A stretch of 5,472 nt of DNA from Micromonosporaceae bacterium (GTDB lineage Bacteria > Actinomycetota > Actinomycetes > Mycobacteriales > Micromonosporaceae): contig DPJL01000102.1 in assembly GCA_003543035.1 (NCBI GenBank), positions 1 to 5,472 on the forward strand, in the 5' to 3' direction. This document shows, piece by piece, positions 1 through 5,153 of this stretch. The position numbers and the translations under genes are program-made. Position 1 is the stretch's first letter. Every line of letters begins with the position of its first letter. Below the pieces are notes generated by a model. The model was not told the DNA's origin, ran no database searches, and was given only the letters and a program-made list of their open reading frames with translations.

Positions 1-309
1 TCGGCTTATCTGCTGATCGCCGCCAACTTCAAGGTCAACCTGAACGAACTCTTTGCGGGCCAGGGCATCGAGGACTTCAAGAGCTTCCTGCGGATGCGCT
101 TCGCGCCGGACGGCACGCTGACCGTCTACGCCGTTGGCGTCGACCGGATCAGCAAGAAGTGGGTCGCCCAGCTCACCGGATCGTGGTTCCGGCCCGCGAA
201 ACCGTTGAAGCCCCGCCTGGTCGACGAGCCAGTGGTGTTCGCCCCTGCGGGCAGCGGCCCAGCTCCCATCCCGCAGCAGCTGCCACAACTAGATGAAATG
301 AAGCCCTAG
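1..309 (+). CDS. 3' end of an unidentified protein, possibly metallophosphoesterase C-terminus (partial)
   Basis: An open frame enters from the left edge in frame 1 and runs to TAG at 307-309, giving the last 102 residues of a longer protein. The ATG at 94 is internal, because the frame upstream is open and protein-like (AYLLIAANFKVNLNELFAGQ), so the true start lies outside the window. The section with FLRMRFAPDGTLTVYAVGVD followed by RISKKW resembles the C-terminal tail of large actinobacterial metallophosphoesterase-family proteins as I remember them. No metal-binding motif is in view, so the function is tentative. The tail from about residue 65 is rich in Pro and Ala and probably disordered. 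The gene is convergent with the PSP1 gene, and their stop codons overlap in the CTAG at 306-309, leaving no intergenic space. The reading frame is secure; the family is a guess. Confidence 0.7.
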   Translation, partial: SAYLLIAANFKVNLNELFAGQGIEDFKSFLRMRFAPDGTLTVYAVGVDRISKKWVAQLTGSWFRPAKPLKPRLVDEPVVFAPAGSGPAPIPQQLPQLDEMKP

Positions 310-316
310 CTGGGCT
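302..316. terminator. Short hairpin over the two convergent stop codons (weak candidate)
   Basis: AGCCC (302-306) and GGGCT (312-316) form a 5-bp perfect stem around the loop TAGCT. The loop and stem edge contain the overlapping stop codons of both convergent genes. There is no T-tract on either side, so a terminator role is weak. The structure could simply be chance in GC-rich DNA. Confidence 0.2.
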
Positions 317-1172
317 GGTGGCGCTCCTCGTAAGCTTTGCGGCTCCCGCACACAGATGCTTTCGGGCACGCGGTGCGGGAGCCGTCCGCGTTCAGCCGGA
401 TAACCACCGCATCCTTGGGCACCGAGTGGCCCACGACCCGGCCATCGCCCTCCGGGGTGGACACCTGTTCACCTATTGCCGGGGCGGTGGCGTGGAAGTC
501 TTGGTACATCGGGTGCTCGTATTTGAGGCAGCACATCAGCCGGCCGCACGCGCCCGAGATCCGCATCGGGTTCAGCGGTAGATCCTGGTCCTTGGCCATC
601 CGGATGCTGACCGGCTCAAACTCGGTGAGGAAGGTGGAACAACAAAGGTCGCGCCCGCATGATCCGATGCCGCCCTGCACCTTCGCCGAGTCGCGAGCGG
701 ACAGCTGACGGAGCTCTACCCGGCACTTCAGGGTGGCGCCCAAATCCCTTACCAGGGAACGAAAATCCACCCGGTGCGGGGCGGTGAAGTAGATCGTCGT
801 GCGGGGGCCGGCACCCCACGGTTGCTCCTCCGGCGGCACCTCCTCGGTCCCCGGCGTGTGATCGACCGAGATCACTTTCATTGGCAGCTGGTGCTCGCGG
901 ATTAGTCTGTTCGCCGCTATCCGGGCCTCGGCCTTACGCTGCCGGATCACCTCGTCGCGGCGCAGATCCACGTCCTGCGCCAGACCGGCCAGCCGGGGGA
1001 ACCCGGAAGTGTCCTCGTCCACCCATTGGGGTGCCCAGACGCAGTCTGCGACCTCATGGCCGTCATCGGTGGGGATCAACACCTTGTCCCCCACACGCGG
1101 CGAAAACTCACCCGGATCAAGGTAGAAAAGACGTCCGTACTTGTTGAAGGCGACCGCACAGAGCATGCCCAT
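306..1172 (-). CDS. PSP1 domain-containing protein, RicT/YaaT family
   Basis: A 288-residue protein of the PSP1 family, close to the 275 or so residues of Bacillus RicT (YaaT). The N-terminus MGMLCAVAFNKYGRLFYLDP is typical of actinobacterial members. The PSP1 core runs at roughly residues 65-155 (IYFTAPHRVDFRSLVRDLGA). The family signature follows, with cysteine clusters CGRDLCC (C172, C177, C178) and CGRLMCC (C209, C214, C215). In Bacillus, RicT acts with RicA and RicF in RNase Y-dependent mRNA maturation and the complex carries Fe-S clusters; the actinobacterial role is not settled. I prefer ATG at 1172, which has AGGG (1183-1180) 7 nt upstream. The in-frame GTG at 1178 would be only 1 nt from that site. 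An extra Cys pair (C269, C275) lies near the C-terminus. In many genomes this gene directly follows holB; here about 2.8 kb separates them, so it needs its own promoter in 1173-1248. Confidence 0.93.
   Translation of the reverse strand: MGMLCAVAFNKYGRLFYLDPGEFSPRVGDKVLIPTDDGHEVADCVWAPQWVDEDTSGFPRLAGLAQDVDLRRDEVIRQRKAEARIAANRLIREHQLPMKVISVDHTPGTEEVPPEEQPWGAGPRTTIYFTAPHRVDFRSLVRDLGATLKCRVELRQLSARDSAKVQGGIGSCGRDLCCSTFLTEFEPVSIRMAKDQDLPLNPMRISGACGRLMCCLKYEHPMYQDFHATAPAIGEQVSTPEGDGRVVGHSVPKDAVVIRLNADGSRTACPKASVCGSRKAYEERHQPS
340..384 (+). terminator. 12-bp perfect inverted repeat inside the PSP1 gene, possible terminator of the left-hand gene
   Basis: CGGCTCCCGCAC (340-351) is perfectly complementary to GTGCGGGAGCCG (373-384), with a 21-nt loop. 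It lies 31 nt downstream of the stop of the + strand gene and within the last codons of the minus-strand PSP1 gene. No T-run follows, so it would be a U-less hairpin of the kind often proposed in high-GC actinobacteria. In PSP1 the two arms encode the two Gly-Ser-Arg segments near the C-terminus, so coding coincidence is possible. Confidence 0.3.
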
Positions 1173-1248
1173 TGACACACCCTACGCGTAACTGCCCCCA
1201 GACGGCCTCGTTGGCACGACGTAAGCTCCTCGTCCCCTTGGAGGAAGC
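1173..1248. promoter_or_regulatory. Divergent intergenic region with the ribosome binding site of the LPVTG gene
   Basis: This gap must contain promoters for both the PSP1 gene (-) and the LPVTG gene (+). GGAGGA at 1240-1245 is a strong Shine-Dalgarno sequence 3-4 nt before ATG 1249, which is slightly short spacing. The frame upstream of that ATG is closed by TAA at 1222-1224 with no alternative start, so the start is firm. TAAGCT (1222-1227) fits a loose actinobacterial -10 (TAnnnT) on the + strand, but I see no matching -35. No convincing minus-strand promoter is visible. Confidence 0.5.
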
Positions 1249-2469
1249 ATGCGACTGCTCACAGTCGTGACCGTGGTTCTTGGCTCCGTACCCGTGATCG
1301 CCGCTCCAGCCTCGGCTGCCGGGATGTGCGACCGGCCGTCCAGTTTCACCGCTCAGGCCCAGGCCGACCTGCTCAAGGTTGGCCTGCTCGACCTGCGCCC
1401 GCTCGGGCTCAACCTGCCGCAGGTCGTCGGGCTGACGCTGGCCTCATCGCGGGCGGGCATGGCCACCGATGCAGCCGTCCGCAGCAATGCGTCAGCCCAG
1501 TACATCGACGCCGCCGTGGCCGGCCTCAAGCTGCCTGCTGGGCCGTTGGAGGCGCGTGTCGCCCAGCAAGCGCCGCCGACTCATCAGGACGCCGTGCGCA
1601 ACAATGCACTCTCGGTCGATCTCGGGCTGGCCAAGGTCGGCACGGGCGACCTGATGGCGCACGCCGAATGGGCCGAGGGCATGGCTTGCGGGATGCAACT
1701 GGGCCGGGCCGGGTCGTCCTCAGCCGCGATCCTCGAAGCGACGGTGCTGCCCGGCTCCGGCGGGGCGATGGTGAAGGCCTCTCGCAATCTCTCCAGTCAA
1801 GCCGGGACTGCGATCCTCGCCCGCAAGGGCCACATCGCCGCGGCGGCTGGAGCCGGGGTGGGCCTGGCGAAGCTGGAGCTCTTCGGCGCCGGTGCCGCGG
1901 CTGTGACTGTCCGAGTCGTCGAGCCGCCGCAGCTGATGGCAATCGCCACTGGGCGCAAGGAAACCTCGTTGGTGGAATACAAGGCGCCCCTCCTCGAGAT
2001 CTCCGGCCCGGGTATCGGCACGCGGCAGCTCTCCGGAATGGGACAGACCATCGACCTGCCACTACCCACCACGGCTCTCGGCACTGTCCTGAATGGACTG
2101 TCTCTCGGACAGGTCGCCGGCCTCACCCAGCTTGGCGAAGCCACCACAGTGCGGCTCACCATCGGCAACCTCGAGCAGCAGATCACCGATGGCAAGGTCT
2201 CCGCTTCCGCGGCCAGCTTGCGCCTTCAGCTGCTCGCGACAGGTGCGTCGCTGTTGGACCTAAGCGTTGGGCTGCTTCAGGTTTCGGCCTCCGCTCCGCA
2301 GCTGACCGACCCGGCGCCGCCGAGCGACTGTGGGACACCGGGCTGCAAGCTCCCGGTCACCGGCCTCAACGTCGGCCTGGCCGCCGGCGTCGGCATCCTT
2401 CTCTTCATCATCGGCCGCTTCCTGCTGGTCCTGGCCGGACGCCGGACCTCCGCCCCGCGCCGTCCCTAA
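1249..2469 (+). CDS. Secreted LPVTG cell-wall-anchored protein of unknown function
   Basis: This 406-residue protein has both ends of a sortase substrate. At the N-terminus, Arg2 and a hydrophobic stretch (residues 3-20) lead to A21-S22-A23, a likely signal peptidase I site. At the C-terminus, LPVTG (368-372) is followed by a hydrophobic segment (about 373-396) and a basic tail (GRRTSAPRRP). Sortase would cut between Thr and Gly and attach the protein to the cell wall. The roughly 340-residue mature region is rich in Ala, Gly, Leu and Val, with alternating patterns that suggest beta structure; I do not recognise its fold. It has four cysteines: C27, C147, and C361/C366 immediately before LPVTG, which could form disulfides outside the cell. 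Arg390 interrupts the membrane segment, which is unusual. No sortase gene is in the window. The gene is the only complete + strand gene here and points away from PSP1 and towards the ESX-like operon. Confidence 0.88.
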   Translation: MRLLTVVTVVLGSVPVIAAPASAAGMCDRPSSFTAQAQADLLKVGLLDLRPLGLNLPQVVGLTLASSRAGMATDAAVRSNASAQYIDAAVAGLKLPAGPLEARVAQQAPPTHQDAVRNNALSVDLGLAKVGTGDLMAHAEWAEGMACGMQLGRAGSSSAAILEATVLPGSGGAMVKASRNLSSQAGTAILARKGHIAAAAGAGVGLAKLELFGAGAAAVTVRVVEPPQLMAIATGRKETSLVEYKAPLLEISGPGIGTRQLSGMGQTIDLPLPTTALGTVLNGLSLGQVAGLTQLGEATTVRLTIGNLEQQITDGKVSASAASLRLQLLATGASLLDLSVGLLQVSASAPQLTDPAPPSDCGTPGCKLPVTGLNVGLAAGVGILLFIIGRFLLVLAGRRTSAPRRP

Positions 2470-2571
2470 CTCCCGCATGATCCGCGCGGCCCTTCGCCCG
2501 GCGCGCAGCGCGCGGCCCAAGGATTCAGGCGCGGCGAAAGGCGTCAGCCCGGATGAGGTGTAGTCACAGAG
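2470..2571. other. GC-rich non-coding spacer, possible copy of an intergenic repeat
   Basis: This is the first part of the 176-bp convergent gap and holds no gene I can support. It has a 10-bp direct repeat, CGCGCGGCCC at 2483-2492 and 2509-2518, and an odd palindrome GCGCGC-A-GCGCGC at 2501-2513. CCCGG (2548-2552) and GTGT (2558-2561) are complementary to CCGGG (2631-2635) and ACAC (2627-2630), so they could form an outer stem around the terminator hairpin. The layered structure may mean a dispersed intergenic element, but only one copy is visible here. Confidence 0.3.
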
Positions 2572-2615
2572 TCGTTCATCGAAAACGGTGACAGCACACC
2601 GTTTTCGGTGAGCGA
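2572..2615. terminator. Strong hairpin, probable bidirectional terminator
   Basis: CGAAAACGGTG (2580-2590) and CACCGTTTTCG (2597-2607) form an 11-bp perfect stem with the 6-nt loop ACAGCA. The stem extends outward to 2572/2615, giving 19 pairs with two U-G wobbles (2579/2608 and 2575/2612) in the + transcript. On the minus transcript the same positions are A-C mismatches. A shorter reading, CGGTG-loop-CACCG followed by TTTT, is present on both strands, which is the form expected of a bidirectional intrinsic terminator. It sits between the stop of the LPVTG gene (2469) and the stop of the convergent operon (2646). Confidence 0.75.
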
Positions 2616-2645
2616 GTGCGCGAGCCACACCCGGGAAGCGGCGGG

Positions 2646-3299
2646 TCAGTAGTCGACGTGGAGGGTGGCGGAGGCTTGAACAGCCGGGGCTTCCAGTGCC
2701 ACCGCGGCTTCCAGGCGAGCCTCCCAGCGCTCGGAGATCTCCAACCCGCCTTCCCAGAAGAGGTCCACCTCGCTCAGTAACACCACGCCGATCTCGGCGG
2801 CCGCCGACGCCTGAACCGTCTGGCTCGGCAACCCAGCAACTATCCCGAGCTTCAGCGTGACCGCTTCGGCGCTCGAAAGAGTGGCGGCGAGCTTGTGAGC
2901 CAAGCGGAGCCGCGCACCGACCAACCAAGCGGCGAGCTCGTCGAAGCACCCAGCCATGGCAAGGCTGCTCTCCGCGGCGACGGTGAGATCGCGGCGGGCA
3001 ACGGCAAGCCGAGCGTGGAAGGCAGCAGCCGCCTCTCCTTCCCACCCGGCCGACGCAGCGAGCGACACGGATAGATCGGCCTGCTGAGAGTGCTGCTGCC
3101 GAAGCAGGTCTGCCCGATGCGTGAACGCCTGGGGTGCCCAACTCACGGCACCGGCTATCGCATCGCCAGGGAGCAGGCCGCCTTTGCGCAGCAGCCGCCA
3201 GATCGCATGTTCCGCCGGAGCCCCGCAACGGGCCAGCGTGTCGTCAACTGTGGTGAGCAACCCGTGAGCGGCCAAATGAAGCCGAACCAAAGCATCCAT
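2646..3299 (-). CDS. Hypothetical helical protein with a WXG-like motif, last gene of the ESX-like operon
   Basis: This 217-residue protein has no signal peptide or clear membrane helix. Residues 54-135 are strongly helical, with a W86-E87-G88 turn followed by AAAAFHARL. This is the helix-WXG-helix pattern of WXG100/ESX-type proteins, inside a larger protein. A second WEG occurs at 182-184, and VQASA appears twice (162-166 and 207-211), hinting at a repeated C-terminal unit. ATG 3299 overlaps the upstream stop by one base (TGATG) and has GAGG (3310-3307) 7 nt before it, so translation is probably coupled. Its place after a YbaB-like gene and an EspC-like gene suggests a type VII secretion substrate or partner. 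No toxin domain or catalytic motif is visible. A longer open frame on the same strand (2260-3228) was not chosen because it runs antisense through the LPVTG gene. Confidence 0.8.
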   Translation of the reverse strand: MDALVRLHLAAHGLLTTVDDTLARCGAPAEHAIWRLLRKGGLLPGDAIAGAVSWAPQAFTHRADLLRQQHSQQADLSVSLAASAGWEGEAAAAFHARLAVARRDLTVAAESSLAMAGCFDELAAWLVGARLRLAHKLAATLSSAEAVTLKLGIVAGLPSQTVQASAAAEIGVVLLSEVDLFWEGGLEISERWEARLEAAVALEAPAVQASATLHVDY

Positions 3300-3553
3300 C
3301 AGAGCACCTCATCCGTTGCGGCGTAACGACTCGCGGCAAGGCGGACGCTGACCCCCAACTCGCCCAGCTCGACGGCCAACCGCTGCAGCTGCTCCTGCTG
3401 CTGCGACCAGGAGGCATTCAGCCTGGCCGTAAGGGTGACCGCAGGCCCTCTTCCCCGTGCCGCAAGCTCTTCCCGAAGGGCGAGCGCGGCCTTCATCTCG
3501 GCCACGTCACCGGCCGCGATATCCAATCGCCCGGCCATTTCCCCCATGGTCAT
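3299..3553 (-). CDS. Small EspC/WXG100-like protein, putative type VII secretion substrate
   Basis: An 84-residue protein predicted to be mostly two helices. The first runs through about residues 13-34. After a break at Gly34-Pro38, the second covers about 40-76. W49-S50-Q51 stands where a WXG turn might be, so the motif is degenerate. The C-terminus has Y77-A-A-T-D81, a match to the YxxxD/E export signal of type VII secretion substrates. The pattern LDIAAGDVAEMKAAL at the start and SRYAATDE at the end resembles EspC/DUF2580-type ESX proteins. The start ATG 3553 overlaps the stop of the upstream gene (ATGA) and is preceded by a G-run (GGGGGGA) 5 nt away, which favours it over the in-frame ATG at 3547. 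No ESX ATPase or membrane gene is in view, so export is an inference from motif and context. Confidence 0.8.
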   Translation of the reverse strand: MTMGEMAGRLDIAAGDVAEMKAALALREELAARGRGPAVTLTARLNASWSQQQEQLQRLAVELGELGVSVRLAASRYAATDEVL

Positions 3554-3879
3554 TTGTGTCCCCCCAAGCTGTGGTAGTCGCCGAACGTCTCGTCATAGAG
3601 CTTGCGCCGCGCCCACTCGGCCGCCTCATGGGCCGCCGAGATCGCCTGTTGAATAGCGCGAGATAAATCCACATTGGACATTGACTCGAGCGCGCCAAGC
3701 ACTGAGACCCGTTTGACCGCACCATCGGCTCCGACAATCACCTCGACCGAATCGTCGGGTGAACGAACCGAAACCTCCAAACGCGACAGTGCCCGCGCGA
3801 AGGACGCCTGCTTCTCCTCGATCCGGCGATAGGCCTCTATCGCCTCTTCGACCCAGACGTCGTCAATCTCACGCGGCAT
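3550..3879 (-). CDS. YbaB/EbfC-family-like protein, first gene of the ESX-like operon
   Basis: A 109-residue protein with the helix-strands-helix plan of YbaB/EbfC proteins. A charged N-terminal helix spans about 5-35. A beta section, SVRSPDDSVEVIVGADGAVKRV, spans about 37-60, with the typical 'sV.v.vgadGav..v' spacing. A C-terminal helix spans about 70-98 (DLSRAIQQAISAAHEAAEWA). Classical YbaB proteins are dimeric nucleoid-associated DNA binders usually found beside dnaX and recR. Members with this divergent sequence are common in actinobacterial type VII secretion loci (EspL is an example of the fold), which suits the two genes that follow. ATG 3879 has an ideal ribosome binding site, GGAGGT at 3893-3888, with 8 nt spacing. 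The stop overlaps the next start by four bases. DNA binding is possible but not shown by the sequence. Confidence 0.82.
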   Translation of the reverse strand: MPREIDDVWVEEAIEAYRRIEEKQASFARALSRLEVSVRSPDDSVEVIVGADGAVKRVSVLGALESMSNVDLSRAIQQAISAAHEAAEWARRKLYDETFGDYHSLGGHK

Positions 3880-3887
3880 CGTGCGGC

Positions 3888-3935
3888 ACCTCCATCGGCG
3901 TCAATGACTATCGCCGCACAGTACCCGCCACCCAA
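3888..3935 (-). promoter_or_regulatory. Candidate promoter and ribosome binding site of the three-gene operon
   Basis: On the minus strand TTGGGT (3935-3930) and GATAGT (3912-3907) are separated by 17 bp, a fair -35/-10 pair (3 of 6 and 4 of 6 matches to the sigma-70 consensus). Transcription would start near 3900, giving a leader of about 20 nt that contains GGAGGT (3893-3888). The spacing is coherent, but the match is modest, and read-through from holB is also possible because no terminator is seen after holB. Confidence 0.35.
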
Positions 3936-3948
3936 GCCCGCCATAAGA

Positions 3949-3972
3949 CCTGTGGATAAACCTGTGGATAAA
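3949..3972. repeat. Tandem 12-bp repeat containing two perfect DnaA boxes
   Basis: CCTGTGGATAAA is repeated exactly twice, at 3949-3960 and 3961-3972. Each unit contains TGTGGATAA (3951-3959 and 3963-3971), the reverse complement of TTATCCACA, the high-affinity DnaA box consensus. Both boxes have the same orientation and 12-bp periodicity, roughly one helical turn, so two DnaA molecules could sit on nearly the same face. The repeat begins 6 bp past the holB stop and ends about 14 bp upstream of the candidate -35 of the YbaB-like operon. There is no AT-rich unwinding region or further box cluster here, so it does not look like oriC; a regulatory or DnaA-titration site is more likely. Confidence 0.7.
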
Positions 3973-3977
3973 GGAAG

Positions 3978-5150
3978 TCAGCCCTGCCAGAGCCGCAACA
4001 TCATGGCCTCCACCGCGATCCGCGGCTTGACATTGGCATCGATGGCGGTGCGGCACTCCAAAACGGACTCCAGCCGCCGCAGCGTGCTCTCCGGGGTCCA
4101 TCGCTGGGCCGCGGCCTGAGCCATCGAATTCACGTCATCGTGCACCGGCCGCACGGGCGCTCCCCATTGCGCCGCAAGCACATCTCGATAGAAGCCGGCC
4201 AGATCGAGCAGCGCCCGGTCGAGCGCGTCACGCTGAGCCCGCGTGGCCCGCGACTTCTGCCGCCGCTCCATTTCCTTCAGCTGCCCGGCCGCGCCGCGCA
4301 TCGCGCCTGCGGCGCCCTTACCGGTGCCACCCGCGCCGAGCGCCATCTCCATGTCGGCCCGCTCACTCGCGTCGATCTCGGCCGTCGCCGCATCTGACTC
4401 CGCTTCGGCGGCAGCGATAAGACCGTTGGCTGCCTCAAAGCAGGCGCCGACCCCGGTCAGCTGTCGTGGCACGGCCAGGACCGCTGCGCGGCGCGCGCGA
4501 GCGTCGGCATCGCGGGCAAGCCGGCGAGCCCGGCCCACATGGCCTTGTGCCGCCGCGGCCACCATCGCTGCCAGCTCCGGCTCGATGCCGTCGCGTGTCA
4601 CCAACAGCTCCGCCACCGCGTCGGGAGGCGGCTGGCGCAACGTCACCACCCGGCATCGGGAACGGATCGTCAACGGCACATCATCGGGGTGGTCTGACGG
4701 CGCACAGAGCAGAAAGACCGTCCTTTCCGGAGGCTCCTCGATTGCCTTGAGCAGCGCATTCCCAGCCGCCTCGGTCAGCCGGTCGGCATCCTCCACGACC
4801 AGCACCTGCCAGCGCCCGCCAGCGGGTGTCGTCGCCGCTCGCATGACCAGCTCGCGCATTTGAGCCACCGGGATGCTGAGCCCATCTGGCACCACGAACC
4901 GCACGTCAGGATTGCTGTTTGACTCCACCGTGTGGCAGCCGGTGCAGGTGCCGCAGCCCTTGGGCTCCGAGACGCACTGCAGCGCCGCGGCGAAAGCCCT
5001 CGCGGCCACCGAGCGCCCCGACCCGGCCGGGCCGGTGAACAGCCAGGCATGAGTCATCCCGACACCGGAAGCGGCCGCACGCAGGGTCGCTATGGCTTCA
5101 GGCTGACCGACAAGATGGGCGAAGACGTCCACGCCCGCAACGATAGCCAC
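3978..5150 (-). CDS. holB: DNA polymerase III subunit delta-prime
   Basis: This 390-residue protein is the delta-prime subunit of the clamp loader, which opens and loads the beta clamp during replication. The N-terminal VFAHLVGQPEA leads to a modified Walker A, GPAGSGRS (40-47), with Arg in place of the usual Lys. The zinc-binding cysteines are C59, C66, C69 and C72. A Walker B-like VVEDAD (118-123) and the conserved S164-R165-C166 follow. The lack of a normal P-loop Lys agrees with delta-prime being a non-ATPase subunit that supplies the SRC arginine finger. The segment 270-310 (GAGGTGKG, then RQKSRATRAQRDALDRAL) is an insertion I associate with actinobacterial HolB. The GTG start at 5150 is 3 bp after the tmk stop, indicating an operon with likely translational coupling. 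GTG 5132 is an alternative start. The Shine-Dalgarno sequence is weak. Confidence 0.95.
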   Translation of the reverse strand: MAIVAGVDVFAHLVGQPEAIATLRAAASGVGMTHAWLFTGPAGSGRSVAARAFAAALQCVSEPKGCGTCTGCHTVESNSNPDVRFVVPDGLSIPVAQMRELVMRAATTPAGGRWQVLVVEDADRLTEAAGNALLKAIEEPPERTVFLLCAPSDHPDDVPLTIRSRCRVVTLRQPPPDAVAELLVTRDGIEPELAAMVAAAAQGHVGRARRLARDADARARRAAVLAVPRQLTGVGACFEAANGLIAAAEAESDAATAEIDASERADMEMALGAGGTGKGAAGAMRGAAGQLKEMERRQKSRATRAQRDALDRALLDLAGFYRDVLAAQWGAPVRPVHDDVNSMAQAAAQRWTPESTLRRLESVLECRTAIDANVKPRIAVEAMMLRLWQG

Positions 5151-5153
5151 CCG

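Noticed and set aside
1172..1177. TTGACA as a -35 element for the LPVTG gene
   Set aside because: It overlaps the PSP1 start codon and has no -10-like hexamer 16-18 bp downstream; the only TAnnnT (1222-1227) is 44 bp away.
1183..1190. TACGCGTA palindrome as an operator
   Set aside because: It is only 8 bp and a single copy, and its flanks are not symmetric; no linked regulator is present.
1326..2480. A 384-codon open frame on the plus strand inside the LPVTG gene
   Set aside because: It is Arg/Pro/His-rich, lacks the ribosome binding site and signal peptide of the main frame, and is a typical out-of-frame shadow.
2260..3228. A 322-codon open frame on the minus strand
   Set aside because: It overlaps the 217-residue gene in another frame and runs antisense through the 3' end of the LPVTG gene and the terminator hairpin. 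It is Arg/Gly/Ala-rich, as expected of a high-GC shadow frame, and breaks the neat TGATG coupling of the operon.
3880..3977. Possible replication origin at the DnaA boxes
   Set aside because: There are only two boxes, no AT-rich unwinding stretch, and no dnaA, dnaN or gidB/rpmH neighbours.
4314..4337. Second P-loop-like GAGGTGKG in HolB (residues 272-279)
   Set aside because: It lacks the Ser/Thr after Lys, lies in a low-complexity Gly/Ala linker, and appears to be a usual actinobacterial HolB insertion rather than a nucleotide site.
4243..4863. A 206-codon plus-strand frame opposite holB
   Set aside because: It is a Ser/Ala/Arg-rich antisense shadow of a well-supported holB with all its motifs.
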